NCBI GenBank assembly: GCA_036872755.1
Contig: JAVHNS010000021.1
Span: 62,001-126,000 of the forward strand
DNA from: Orbilia blumenaviensis
Taxonomy: Eukaryota > Ascomycota > Orbiliomycetes > Orbiliales > Orbiliaceae
DNA length: 64,000 nt
Reading direction: 5' to 3'
The notes under the pieces were generated by a model, which made no database searches, was not told the origin of the DNA, and worked only from the letters and a program-made list of their open reading frames with translations. Shown piece after piece: positions 12,001-23,100 of the stretch (position 1 is its first letter; every line of letters starts with the position of its first letter). Position numbers and translations under genes: made by a program.

Positions 12001-14140
12001 AATTGGACAGAATCTTTTGTTTGTTTACTAATGGTTCCAATGCCTCCAAAATATGATTGTATTTTTTCTAATAAACTTAAATCTTTTTTATGTAAACCTA
12101 TAGAAAACCCAGGATTAACGTAATAGCCTATTTTATATTTAGAATTTTTACCAATAGAAAGATGAAAACATGATTCAGCGTCACAGAACCCAGTAACAAA
12201 AAAAGGATTTAAATTAGTAGGTTTATTTACATTTTCCATATATTTATTTAATACAGATAATTATTATTGTGTTTTTCATCAACTAAACGCGATGTTATAA
12301 TAAAATTAAAATTCATCAAGCATTCGATGCTGTATTAAATCAAGATTTAATTTAAATGAATAAATATATCTCCACGTTTTTATGGCATAAATTAAAAAAT
12401 AAACCATGGGTATATATTATCGCCTATTGTTATTATATATATGACTTTAGGTTTCATTTAAAAACCAGCTTTTCTGGCTACTAAGAACAAACCTTACAAC
12501 ATTATCAAATGTTGAAAAACCGTCTGCTCGTTGCTCTTTTACAACTAATTTATTAAAAGTTGATTTAGATCCGCGATATCCCATTTATCTCCAATGATAT
12601 TATCATACCTTCAGTCATTAATGAAGCCAAACATACGATTAAATATGACTTTGATTAATAGAGTTTTAGGAAATTTCCGGAATTTGGTTCTTACACACGA
12701 AAATCATGTAATTCAACTAATCCCTCAAATTGCACGGTTGTTATATTCATCTTACATAGAATAATAAATAATTTAAAAAATAAAAAATATAAATTAAATT
12801 TCATGATTTCTTCCTCTATTCATTCCACTCTTAATCTCACGTATTTTATTTAAACCTTCTTCAGTTAAATGACCCTTTTTTTCCATCATTTCAGCTATTT
12901 TACAGAAATCTTCAAAATCTTTAGATTTTTCCCCTAAAATAGGATATTTAAAAAAAAAAGGTATAATTTTTTGAGTAATATCAGATATTTTTGAAACATT
13001 AAATACTATAGCATTTTCAGAATGTTTATAAGTTATTCCACAATTTAAATATTTAACTAAACTTAATATTAATTGTTTATCTCTATTATGTTGACTTATT
13101 TGAAATTTTAATTCAACTAAAAAACCTAATCTATGAGTTTGAGATCTTTTTATTTTGGCTAATACACAACCCTCACCACTAGTAAATCCGGCTAATCAAT
13201 TAGGATCAGGTATGATAATATTATCCATTTTATATTCAGATTTTTTAGCCGGTTTAACATCAGAAAAAGCTATTTTAAGTTGATCAGATAAACCAGTATT
13301 TATAGAAGCTTTAATTGCTACAATTTTCCGTAATCCTTTTATAGTTAAATGTTCTTTTAATGATATTAAATCTAATGCTTGCTTAAATAATTTATAGTCA
13401 ATTAATTTTTGAGTTATTAAAGGATATTTATCAAAATGATTAATAATAATTTTTAAATCTTTTATTGAATTAACACTAAATTGAATAGATTTTGCATTGA
13501 GTCCCCCTTTAGTGATAATTCCTACACCAAGGCTATTTTGAATATAACTTAATAAAGCTTTATCTTTTTCATGTAAATTAATTTGAAATTTAGGTTTAAC
13601 AGCTCAACCTAAATTAAGTTCTTTATTTTTTATAATAACTATTGTAAAACAACCTTCAGCGTCGGAAAATCCAGATAAGAATCAAGGATCAAGAATTATT
13701 TTTTTTTCATTTTGTGAAGTAGTCATGGAAGAAAATCATTTTATTTTATTATTAATATGGTTATATGGGAATTTAACTAGATAATTTTTTTCAAAACCCG
13801 TTAGAGAACATCTTAATGCATTAAATTTTACATAATTTCCGTATTCTCTTTGTGCATTTATAGTATTATATACTAATTTAGCTCCGCGATATTCCATTGC
13901 ATTTTCAGTTATTAATTGAATAACTATACATGGCTTATAAAACCATAAACCAAAATTCTTTCGAATATGGCTTAGTTTCAAGAACTTTAGGAGATCTCCG
14001 GTGTTTGAAAATTTTACCCTTATTGATAATTTCCCAGTTAATATTATCGTGACAGGCGCAGCACTATCTTGGAAATAAAGACCTCAAGGTCTAGGGGCAT
14101 CACATTGCAAATATACATTTTGAAATAAAATATTTAACAT
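3001..14140 (-). CDS. cox2: cox2, cytochrome c oxidase subunit 2 (7 exons, 6 group I introns)
   Basis: Complex IV subunit carrying the binuclear copper-A centre. Exons are 14140-14054, 12732-12706, 10291-10172, 8896-8768, 6433-6248, 3611-3504 and 3099-3001. They sum to 756 nt (251 aa plus TAG) with the frame kept at every join. The protein starts MLNILFQNV. It has two membrane segments ([16 protein letters not shown] and [13 protein letters not shown]) and the aromatic stretch HQWYWSYQY. The copper-A ligands are split between [20 protein letters not shown] and [14 protein letters not shown]. It ends TWLNEQ. Exons 1 to 4 and 6 end in T, and introns end in G before exons 2-7. The end of exon 5 (GAC) breaks the T rule, so that junction may be off by a few bases. 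Two decayed copies of exon 6 lie inside intron 5. Confidence 0.95.
3100..3503 (-). other. cox2 intron 6, ORF-less group I intron
   Basis: A 404-nt intron between ...GVFYG and QCSEIC with clear core blocks: P-like GTCGGGAACCCCCTAAAG, Q-like AATCCGCAGCC, R-like GTTCATCGACTATATG and S-like AAGATATAGTCAGA. It carries no endonuclease frame, so it is either immobile or mobilised in trans. Confidence 0.85.
3687..4200 (-). pseudogene. LAGLIDADG_2 endonuclease C-terminal remnant (cox2 intron 5)
   Basis: The minus strand reads [32 protein letters not shown] as two adjoining conserved blocks, then [15 protein letters not shown] and SMLYKL before a TAA at 3687. This is the second catalytic motif and C-terminal domain of a LAGLIDADG_2 enzyme. 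The upstream half (4060-4200) is shifted between frames and no N-terminal motif remains. It sits near the 3' end of the intron, beside exon 6. Confidence 0.65.
4216..4253. repeat. GC-rich hairpin cluster
   Basis: A perfect stem CGGCGGCTG/CAGCCGCCG around a GT loop, inside cox2 intron 5 between two decayed endonuclease fragments. It is typical of the GC clusters scattered through this window. Confidence 0.7.
4335..5362 (-). pseudogene. Cox2 exon-6 remnant fused to a frameshifted LAGLIDADG_1 endonuclease
   Basis: It begins with [14 protein letters not shown], a decayed copy of cox2 exon 6 (true exon: [14 protein letters not shown]), and runs straight into an endonuclease N-terminus. Motif 1 is [15 protein letters not shown] and motif 2 is [15 protein letters not shown] (TGA = Trp). 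A frameshift near 5085 splits KDRVILE from [10 protein letters not shown], and further shifts and stops follow motif 2 (below about 4550). The enzyme is therefore not translatable as one chain. It lies in cox2 intron 5. Confidence 0.75.
5495..5743 (-). pseudogene. Second cox2 exon-6 remnant with endonuclease N-terminal leader
   Basis: It reads [15 protein letters not shown], again a decayed copy of the start of cox2 exon 6, followed by [14 protein letters not shown]. That leader resembles the one after the remnant at 5362 ([14 protein letters not shown]). The endonuclease body is missing and the frame ends at 5495. The two remnants resemble each other more than the real exon, so they probably come from one duplicated or repeatedly inserted unit. 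Confidence 0.7.
5940..6247 (-). other. cox2 intron 5, group I core (shared family)
   Basis: The 5' part of intron 5 has the blocks shared with ten other introns here: CAAACTCCGGGTAAGGC, CGCGGATCTAAATTA and GTAAAAGAGCAACGA. The core lies at the 5' end of the intron and the coding remnants follow it. Confidence 0.7.
7118..8767 (-). pseudogene. Fused LAGLIDADG_2 + LAGLIDADG_1 endonuclease, broken (cox2 intron 4)
   Basis: The reading frame continues from cox2 exon 4 into the intron. The first half is a LAGLIDADG_2 enzyme with motif 1 [14 protein letters not shown]; its second motif reads PLALTIWIMRYGKF, where the expected catalytic Asp is gone. The second half, in the same frame after LLNPFW, is a LAGLIDADG_1 enzyme with motif 1 [11 protein letters not shown]. 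Its second motif ([11 protein letters not shown]) directly follows NLGL, so the usual linker between the two repeats is deleted. Two TAA codons interrupt it: at 7621-7619 (after KQADF) and 7294-7292 (after SDLN). It ends at 7118. The first fused block is open for about 380 codons. Confidence 0.75.
8981..9748 (-). CDS. GIY-YIG homing endonuclease (cox2 intron 3)
   Basis: A site-specific DNase that would mobilise its intron. It has 255 residues from ATG at 9748, read with one TGA as Trp. The catalytic domain starts with [20 protein letters not shown], which contains the two signature tripeptides (GIY and YIG). The conserved [14 protein letters not shown] segment follows, with the metal-binding Glu. 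Then come NUMOD3-like repeats ([43 protein letters not shown]) and a C-terminal helix-turn-helix-like region ([19 protein letters not shown]). The frame is open upstream to about 9925 with no ATG, so the true start may be further out. The host intron is group IB-like, with GTATAGTCTCTGAGG on the plus strand near 9998. The ORF looks intact. Confidence 0.85.
9790..9855. repeat. GC-rich clusters in cox2 intron 3
   Basis: Two short GC-rich blocks, GGAGGCCGCCTCC (hairpin) and CATCGCGGGGCGATG (hairpin), interrupt otherwise AT-rich sequence. On the minus strand they fall inside the open region upstream of the GIY-YIG ATG. Confidence 0.6.
10468..11404 (-). pseudogene. LAGLIDADG_1 endonuclease with one frameshift (cox2 intron 2)
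   Basis: It has two motifs, [15 protein letters not shown] and [15 protein letters not shown], in the normal spacing for a double-motif enzyme of about 310 residues. After VVDLMKLSK the frame changes within a run of A near 11010; the C-terminal half, ending RFKI at 10468, is in another frame. It would need only one base change to be open, so the loss is probably recent. It lies in the 3' half of cox2 intron 2. Confidence 0.8.
11940..12239 (-). pseudogene. Truncated LAGLIDADG_1 N-terminus with tandem duplication (cox2 intron 2)
   Basis: [18 protein letters not shown] and motif 1 ([13 protein letters not shown]) are followed by [17 protein letters not shown] and a stop. Immediately downstream the segment recurs in altered form ([17 protein letters not shown]): the plus-strand block TTGTATTTTTTCTAATAAA occurs both at 11982-12001 and 12056-12075. 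Only about a quarter of an enzyme is left. Confidence 0.65.
12480..12705 (-). other. cox2 intron 2, group I core (shared family)
   Basis: Starts right after exon 2. It has AAATTCCGGAAATTTCCT, CGCGGATCTAAATCA and GTAAAAGAGCAACGAGC in the same order and spacing as the other members of the family. The endonuclease remnants follow it. Confidence 0.75.
12794..13726 (-). CDS. LAGLIDADG_1 homing endonuclease (cox2 intron 1)
   Basis: A double-motif enzyme of 310 residues from ATG at 13726, with TGA as Trp. Motif 1 is [15 protein letters not shown] and motif 2 is [15 protein letters not shown]; each keeps the acidic catalytic residue. Typical family blocks follow each motif ([24 protein letters not shown] at the C-terminus). 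The frame is also continuous upstream through the intron core into cox2 exon 1 (from 14140), so it may be made as a fusion and processed. It looks fully intact, which suggests a recently active intron. The host intron has the shared core near 13860-14053. Confidence 0.88.
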
Positions 14141-14659
14141 TTTTAAGTTTATTATATATTAGCTAAGTTGATTATTTACACTAATTTTTTATCTTATCCG
14201 GGTACGATAATAGATAGAGTGAGCTGTAAGCTATAAAATTAGATTAGAATAATCTTAAGAGTCCAAATTAGTTTTAAAATAATTCCTTATTGGCAATCTT
14301 TAAGCTAAACAATTAGTAAATTATTAATACTCACTTTATTAAAAGGAATATACCCTTTGGAAGTAATTTAAAATATACGTTAGCAACAACAAGGAGGTTG
14401 AATTATAAGAATAAAGATTAAACAAAAATCTATAATTAAATATATATTTTATTATAACTTTTAATTCTATCTTTAATGATGTATCGAAGGCGCGCAGCTG
14501 CATTTAGCTGCGCAAAATGCTATAATCTATTTTTTTAAGCGAAAAGAATATTAAAAGTCTTAGGTTTTAGGATATTTTAATTACGATTAGCAATTTTTAA
14601 ATAAATAATCAAATACTCATTATATTAATTAAAAAGAGTGTTCTCATTTTTTTTTCCAT
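14141..14659. other. Spacer between cox2 and the acidic ORF
   Basis: No gene seen. It holds a GC cluster with an inverted repeat at 14490-14517 (GCGCAGCTGC ... GCAGCTAAATGC type). It also holds one copy of the element AGCAACAACAAGGAGGTTGAATTATAAGA at 14383-14411, about 245 bp upstream of the cox2 ATG. Confidence 0.5.
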
Positions 14660-15463
14660 TTAATTATCATCTGAATCAGATTGATCAAGTATGTTATCCT
14701 CCACTACAATATTATTTATTTCTTTTTGTTTTCTTTTTAATTCATCTACTAAATTTGTTAATCTTTCTTCAGTATTTACTACGTTAACTGAATGTCTTAC
14801 AACGACTCTCATATCATTATTAGCTCACTGATCATCAGCGTCTGTATCATCTGTCTCTTCTTTTATAGTTTCTATCATATCATTATATTCAGTTTTTGCT
14901 CTTTTTAATCTATCAGATTCATCTGGATATATAATGTATTTATTAATTATACTTTTATCACTAAGATTTTCTCTCAATTCTGGATTTTCAACAAAACTTA
15001 TATTAAGATCTTTTTCTTCTGATCGTTCAGGTCTATCCTCATTTTCTGAGTCGTCATCATTCGTTCCTCCCATACTAGCTTCAGGTACATTAGAATGGCC
15101 AACTTCAGCCTCACTACGTGATGAATTGTCTTCTTCAGACATATTGGCTTCAGAAACATAATTTGGGTAGTCATGATCATTAGATTCTACCATAATATCA
15201 TCAGATTCTTCCATATTATCATCAGATTCTTCCATATTATCTTCAGGAACATTAGGATAGCCAACTTCAGTATGTAATGAATTGTCTTCATCAGAACTTG
15301 CAAGTATATTAATTAGATAAAGAATAAAAAATAATAAATAATATTTTCAATATTTATTATAATTAATAAATACTAAGATTAAACCTACAAGAAATAGCAA
15401 GAAAAAATAAAGTCCATAAAGATTAACTGGTTCAACATTACAACAAAAATAATATATTGGCAT
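14660..15463 (-). CDS. orf267, membrane-anchored acidic protein of unknown function
   Basis: A code-4 frame of 267 residues from ATG at 15463 to TAA at 14660. Residues about 15-60 form two hydrophobic segments (LYFFLLFLVGLILVFI and YYLLFFILYLINILA). The rest is highly acidic and low in complexity, with repeated units NMEESDD and VGYPNVPE/VGHSNVPE. The last 60 residues are more balanced (LTNLVDELKRKQKEINNI, possibly a coiled coil). It sits between nad6 and cox2 on the same strand, 62 bp after the nad6 stop. The length, single TGA-dependent frame and internal repeats suggest a real gene; I cannot assign a function. It resembles the acidic frames at 1950-2340 and 37330-38580 in composition only. 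Confidence 0.5.
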
Positions 15464-15490
15464 ATTATAAAGAATTAAATTTTTTTTATC

Positions 15491-15524
15491 ATACAGATCC
15501 ATAAATTTATTTATGGATCTGTAT
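15491..15524. terminator. Perfect hairpin just after nad6
   Basis: A 16-bp perfect inverted repeat, ATACAGATCCATAAAT and its complement, separated by TT. It ends 1 bp from the nad6 stop codon (15528-15526) on the 3' side of that gene. The position fits an mRNA 3'-end processing or stability hairpin; this is inference. Confidence 0.55.
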
Positions 15525-15525
15525 C

Positions 15526-16272
15526 TTACCTTTCCAGCGATTCAATTAATTTAGAATAATTTGAAAAAAGTAGGAATGACGCCGGTTTATTTCCTAATGT
15601 AATTATTATTGCTCCAATCATAGCGAGTAAAAGTACAATTGACATTATAAATAGTCACATAGCATGGCTAGTATATATAATATTACCTATAGCCGTTATA
15701 TCATTTAATGCTCCTATGCTACTATCTCATATATCATAGCTACTATGAAAAAAATTCTTATATCAAGAAGAATCTTTTAGAGTAAAAAATTTTAAGTTAA
15801 GAGTAATAGAAAAATAAATAATAGTCGATATAATTAAACCTAAAATCAGACTGTTGTAATTTTCAGTATGTAATTCAGAAATTCTAATATTAATTAGCAT
15901 AAGAGTAAAAAGGAATAATATAGAAACAGCCGAAATATACACTAATATATAAGATAATCCTATAAAAGACACACCAATTAATAATAAATAACCAGATATA
16001 ATTAAAAATAAAAGTATTAAATGTAATACGGAAATAATAGGGTTTCTAGTTGTTATAACAAAAATACCTAATATTATACTAATTATACTAATTATACTTA
16101 ATCAAATAATTAAATAACCATTATTATATATTTCTGAATAAATTGCATATAATATATCATTAAATTCAGAGGTAAATAAAGCCAAGTTATTTAGAGAAAT
16201 AATAGATAAGGGGGAAAAAATTATATTAATTGTCGTTAGTAAATTATAAACTCTAAAAAAGATAACAAACAT
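15526..16272 (-). CDS. nad6: nad6, NADH dehydrogenase subunit 6
   Basis: Complex I membrane subunit. One uninterrupted frame of 248 residues from ATG at 16272 to TAA at 15526. The signature part reads RNPIISVLHLILLFLIISGYL as successive blocks, then SFIGLSYILVYISAVSILFLF, the conserved helix with its pi-bulge region (family: FIGLSYxIVYVGAIAILFLF). It ends with the last helix LFIMSIVLLLAMIGAIIIT and a short tail LIESLER. The first 60 residues are poorly conserved and longer than usual, so a later start is possible. It has no intron, which is unusual in this window. It lies 860 bp after nad5. Confidence 0.9.
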
Positions 16273-17131
16273 AAGTAAAAATAATGATTTTAATAATTTA
16301 ATAATTATAATTATGAATAAAGAATATTAATAAATATATATTACTAAAACTAAAGATACGCATAAAAATTTAAGACATCCACGGATGTTAGCCGCCTGTT
16401 TTACAGGCGGCCGACTAAATTATAAAAGTAATAAATAAATGTATTAAATATTACTAAAAAATATAATATATAATTAATCTATATAATAAAATACAATTAA
16501 TGAAATATTATATCCTCAACATCTCATTTATTTTAAACTTCACTACCTATGGACCTTTATGTAAAAGTGGTTTCAAGTTAAAAATGTATATTAAATATAT
16601 AATTTAAACAACAACGAAGGTTGAATAGTAAGAAATATAAAGCTTTAATAAAATATAGAGTTTTTTTATTCATTTAAAGATAATGGTGACACACAGATTA
16701 AAAATTTTTTATTAGCTGCATTTTTGATAATCATTTATGATGATCATGGATGTTATATAAATTAGGTGGAAAAAATATTAAAAATTATCGCCGTAGGCGA
16801 AGAAATTAATTATTTCATTATTGATCTGAATTGATAATAATTTAAATTAGAAAATAAATAAAAATTTATTATCGGCTAATTAAATATTATTAGAATCGGA
16901 GGGCGCCAAAGGCGCGCGCACTGAATTTTTACCAATATATCTTACTTTCTGGTGCGGAGTAGTAGCCACTTTAACAAATATCTTCGCTTGCTAACACTAA
17001 TGCCTTACTAATTATTCGTCTTTTCATACATAATTTAATTATCTTTAACTTTTTTCTACAAATTTTTATTACATTTTATTTGTCAATAATTTTAGGAATT
17101 AAAACACTATATATTAAATTTTTCCTTTATT
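16273..17131. other. Spacer between nad5 and nad6
   Basis: No gene seen. It contains GC clusters at 16385-16420 (stem GCCGCCTGT/ACAGGCGGC) and 16895-16925 (GGGCGCCAAAGGCGCG). It also has one copy of the recurring element (AACAACAACGAAGGTTGAATAGTAAGAAA) at 16607-16635, about 335 bp upstream of nad6. Confidence 0.5.
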
Positions 17132-20100
17132 CTATAATTTAAATACAGAATCACTCACTGATGAACGTAACGATTTTAAATTTATTAAATAAAATAAACT
17201 ATATAACATAACAAGTATTAAACTGTTATCAAAGCTATAAATATATGGAATTGAGATATAAAAAGTTAAACCTACTAAAATATATAAAGCATAACTAGTA
17301 ATAACACCTGTATCTAAGCTACTAATACTTTTTCCTAAATATAATAATCCTTTCTCTAATCCATATGGACCTATTAATTCTAAAGAACCTCTATCTAAAA
17401 GTTTAGTAGTTTGACCTCCTAATTTTAGAACAACCCCAGTAATATATTTATTGTAAAACATTTCTATATAAAACCTTTGGTTAAAGAAACTAAATATTTT
17501 GTTACCTAAATAAGAATACTTGAAGTTCATTAAAGATCCAGGTAAAAACTCAGAAATTATTAAAGCAAATAGTGAGACAACAATTGTAACTACAAAAGGT
17601 AATAATTTATAATTAGTTGGGACAGAAAATTCGGCGTCAATAAGTATCTCATGAGAAGGATGAATAAATAAACTATTATCTCCAAAGAAATTAGACCCCA
17701 ATCCTACATAGATATCCTTAGCAATATATCCAAAGAAAATTGAAAACACAGCTAATATAATTAAAGGAATAGTTAAAAATAAATCACCTTCGTGAGCATT
17801 TTTATAAGATTCTAAAGAACCATTAGGACTAGCTAAGAAAGTAAGATATAAAACTTTTATAGAGTAAGCAGTAGTAAATGAAGCACCAATAACAGCTATG
17901 AAATAAACAGCAGTGCTAGAGAAATAATATTGTCCATAAGACAACTCGAGTATAAGATCCTTTGAGTAGAATCCAGTCATGTACAAAGCAAATAAAGTTT
18001 ATCACGAAAATATATACCATTGGTATATTATATACAAATAATTTTAAAGGATATGATATTTTAGCTGAAGATAAATCATAACATCGACCAAAGGTAGATG
18101 ACAATGAAAATTTATTAATAATAATTATTACAGAATTTATTAGGTCTTTCTTCCTCTATTCATCCCAGATTGGATTTTTTGAATTTCCTTCAATCCTGAA
18201 GTATTTAAATGCTCTTTATTTTGTACTAATAACGCTACTTTTTTGAAATCCTCGAAATCTTTAGCTTTTACCCCTATTACTTTATATTCATCAAATAATG
18301 GTATTATTTTTTTACATATATCCGAGAATTTTGTTACCGTATAATCACAAAGTAACCCCTGAGTATTAAGTTCAACTCTTCCACAGTCAAATTTTTTTAC
18401 TAGACTTTCAAACAATAATTTATCTCGAGAATGTTGAGTTAATTTGAAATTTAATACAACTTGAGTTCCTATTTTATGAGTACCAGAATCAAAAATCCTT
18501 ACCAAAAAACACCCGTCACCACTAGTAAAACCAGCCAACCAATTAAAATCTTTGATTTCTTGATCTATTACCAAAGGTCTTAATGCCGGAGTTATATTAG
18601 GGAAAGCTAAAACTAGTTCATTAGAAAGACCTTTATTCATTGACGCTTTAAAGCCAATTATACTTTTAATACCATCTAAATTTAAATGTTCTTTATTTTT
18701 AACTAATAGGAAAGCTTGTTTAAAAAGTTCATAATCAGCACGTTTTTGAGTAATTAAAGGATATAGATCAAAATGATTTATTATTACTTCTAAATCTTTT
18801 AAAGATTGAACTATAAATTGAACAAGATCATCAGTCTGTTTATTGATTGAACCTACTCCAAAATACAATTGAAATTTTTCCAGCAAAGTTTTATCTTTTT
18901 TATGTAAACCAATTTGAAATTTTAATTCTACAGATCATCCAGCTTTAGATTTAGAATTTGCACGAACCCTAACAATAAAAGAACTTTCACCATCACAGAA
19001 ACCAGTAACAAAATAAGGGCTTAACCCCTTATTTAAAATATTTTTATTTGCGTTCATTTTTTTATATATAATTTTTTTTAACAAAGACAAAGATTTAAAT
19101 AAATAATAAAAGGCAAATTTAAGGGAATTATGATCGTAATTTTCTATTGCTTTAATTGCCTAATAAACTTTAAGAAACAAGCAACATTTAAAGTTTAAAT
19201 ATATAATGTAATAAGATATAATACCTAAGAAATGCCAGTAAAACCACGAAAATACCTAAGTATTTTATATATATAACGACAAATATTTTAAATTTATTAA
19301 ATTTTTATTGTTTATCTACTGTAGAATTAAAAAAATAATAAGGTTAATTAAAAACTAATATAAGTTATATATGAAAATTAATAAAAAAATTAATTATAAT
19401 AATTATTTAAACCTTATTAGTTCTGTTACTACTCAATTTTTTTTTTAAAATTAAAATTTGTTCTAACTCTATTGTAGTTAAGTGAGCGACATAACCGCTT
19501 TTGAGCCCCCTCGTTTTAGTGTTTATTAATTTTACTATTTGACAAAAATAATAAAAATCTAATGCTTTTACTCCCAAAACAGGATATTTTTCATAGAAAG
19601 GAATAATATTCTTAATAAGATCTGGGAATTTACTTACAATAAAATCTCCAGCCAATCCTCCTGTTCTTTCTCTATATCTACCACAATTAAAATAATTTTT
19701 AATATTTAAAAGAAGCTGTGCATCTCTAGTATGTTGAGTAATTTGAAATATTAATTCACATAAACTTATTGAAGTTGTGGATGATTTTCTAACTCTAACC
19801 ATAAAACAACCTTCACCGCTTATAAACCCTGCCACTCATTGAGGATCTGGAATCGATAGATCTTGAATTAAAGGTCTAACTATAGGAATTACATCAGGAA
19901 AAGCTTCATTTAATTGATAATTAAGACCTTTGTTCATGGAGGCTTTAATACTAATTAATTTTTTTAGTCCTTCCATTGTTAAATGTGATCCTCTCATATA
20001 ACCCATAGCTAATTTAAATAACTCATAATCAGACCGTTTCTGACTAATTAATGGGTATTTATCAAAATGAGCAATTATTACTTCTAATTCTTTAATTCCA

Positions 20101-23100
20101 TATACTTCAAATGAGACTGCTGTAACCCCTGCTGTATAAATCTTTCCTATACCTAACTTTAATTGAATTAATTCTAAAATAGCTTTATCCTTTCTATGTA
20201 AACATATCTGGAAAGAAGGTCGGACTAATCAACCAGTTTTATATTCTTTATTTTTTAGTATAGAAACTCGAAAACATCCCTCAGCATCAGTAAATCCTGT
20301 TAGTCATCAATCCGCTAGAGAAGAATTATATGAAATATCGCTTGTACTTTTTAAAGAAAGTTGATTAATATTATTGGTATTTGAATAGTCAGCAGATAAA
20401 CTAGAAAAATTTATTTTTCTATGGAAAGAAACTAACCCAAATTCTTGAGTTTTATATCCTATAAATTTTATAAGTATATTATTTGAAATGAAGGGAGTTC
20501 TATTATTTGATAATTTATTTCTAAATTCTTTAGAATATGCATTATACACAGAAATAAAAATTTTGTGTAAACCACCGTCTATTCGTTGCTCTTTTACAGG
20601 CTTTATAAAGCCTGATTTAGATTCGCGGTAATCCATTATTATTTTACAATAAATTTTCTGATTTATTACCATACACCAATAATTACTTGGTTCACTTAAA
20701 CAGCTAGGTATCAGAAACTTTAGATGATCCCCGAAATTTGATGATTGAACCCGCAAAAGCAATTTCCCAAAAAGCTTAGCAGGAAATGCGACTAAACTAA
20801 GAGAAGCTATCATCATGACTGAATAAGTTAATGGTAAAATTGCACGCAATCCACCATATTTTCTAAAGTCTTGATTGTCAGCCATTGCATGGATAACAGA
20901 ACCAGCACCAAGGAAAAGTAATGCTTTATAGACAAATTTAAATTTTTTAAATTTTCGGGTTATCAGGCAGATTAGACAACTGTTCTTTATTAAGTTTAAA
21001 CTCAGCCCCTGTTTTAGCCACGGCAGCTGGGAAAAACTTAATAAATACATCTTCATTTATGTATTTAATACCATCCTTTGTAATAGTATTATTATTTCTA
21101 TTACGTCTTACTGTACCTCTATCACCGGCTTGACTATTATTAGCATAATATTTAACTAATCCTGTTAAAATATTAACTGCAAATTCTTATTATTTATTGT
21201 AAATACCTCCACCCATTGTCAAACTGAAAAAAATTAAGTTGATCTTCCTTTATTCATTCCTGCTTTGATTTTTCTAATTTGATATAAACCTTCTGGAGTT
21301 AGATGTTTCTTTTCTTTCATTAACTCAGCAACTTGGCAAAAATCTTTAAAATCTTCTGCCTTTACTCCTAGGATAGGATGTTTAACGAAAAATAATATAA
21401 TCTTGGTTTCAAGATCGGTAAACTTATCTACTCGAAAATATACTGCTTGTTTACTAAAATAAACGTTACCACAGTTTAAGTATTCGATAAAATTTTTCAT
21501 TAGTCGTTCATCACGAACATGCTGAGCTATAGAAAACCCCAACCTTACTCCTTCACCTAATTGACTTTTATATTTATAAATATTTATAAAATAGCACCCC
21601 TCGCCGCTAGTAAAACCTGCAACTCATTGAGGATCAGGTATTTTCGGGTTATCTACTAAAGGTCTCTTTACTGCCACCGTATTAGGAAAAGCTTCAGTTA
21701 AGGATTTTGATAATCTTAAATTTATACTTGCTCGTATATTAAGAATAGCTTGTAATCCTTCTGGATTAAGATGTTCCTTACGACTTATCATCATAAATAC
21801 TTCTCTTCAAAGTAAATAATCAGCAAGCTTTTAAGAGATCAAAGGGTACTTATCGAAATGTGAAATTATAACTTTAATTTCTTCCAATGAACCTACAACT
21901 AAGTTCACTGAATTTCTCTGGTTATCGCAATATATATTTCCAATACCACCAAAATAAGCTTGAATAGATTTTAAAAGCGACAGATCTTTATGATGAAGAT
22001 AAATTTTAAAGCTAAGGTCAACTTTTCACCCTATTTTATGAGTAGAAGATTTTCTAATAACAATTATAAAAGAACCCTCAGCATCCACAAATCCAGTAAC
22101 AAAAAAAGGATTTAGAGAACTAATTTTCTTACCCTTTTCAACCTGGCTAATACCACTACTAAATAACCGCGAATAAGGGTTTAAACGAATTAACGAATGG
22201 GTAAACTCAGAAAAGTCTGTTTTTAAACTTTTACAAATATAACCAGAATTTGCTAATAAAGGAAAAAAAGCTAATAATTCATAGAAATTACTATCAAAAA
22301 TAAAAATATAGACATTATATTTATTATTTTAGGTTTAGGACTTAAATTTATTAATGTATATTGAGTATAATATTTATTTTTAAAACTATATAAGGACGTA
22401 TCAAATAAAGATTACCTAACTCAATATTAACTAATCTAACCTTTAACCAAATAAAATTTTTCACCTATTCTATTATAAAAAAAATACTTTAATTTATGAT
22501 TATACATTTTTTAGGTATAAAATTTTTGCTTTTTTAGTGTTTCCAGGTAAATACTCAGGGTGTCTACAAAAATAAAAATTACCTAGTTCAGTGTTAATAC
22601 CACCTGGTTTAACCAAATTAAAGTATCTTCCTATTCTATTATCAAGAAAATTCCGTTGTTGATTTAGAGAAAGCCCTTCCCACTCTCTATCATTTGGATT
22701 TAAATCCTTTCATAATTCACGTTGATTATTATAAATACCCTTAATTTCTAAAGTTTCCGTTGTATAAACATATATTTTACCAGGAATTAGATCATATAAA
22801 GATTTGTCTCTTAGTTCAATTAATTCATATTTATCTTTAGGTTTTAATTGAGAACTTAAAGGTTCAAATCTTCAAGATACACCTTTTTCCTTTAAATATA
22901 TAATAATGTTTTTTCCTTTATCATCTGTTATATTAATACCTTTATGTCAACCCATATTATTTCTAACCGTACCGACTGATATATTTAATTGATCCGCTAA
23001 AGAATTATAAGAATTAGACTCTGCTAATAGTATAGTCCCTTCTTTATCTAATCAAGCTTGATAAACATGAGTTTCATCTAAACTTAACATCATATCGTTG

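Noticed and set aside
16930..17000. Possible tRNA in the nad5-nad6 spacer
   Set aside because: The moderately GC-rich stretch does not fold into a cloverleaf and has no TTC-type T-loop.
20307..21056. A single gene starting [13 protein letters not shown]
   Set aside because: The frame joins unrelated intron sequence to nad5 exon 6 by chance. The conserved part starts at [10 protein letters not shown], at the exon boundary near 20932.
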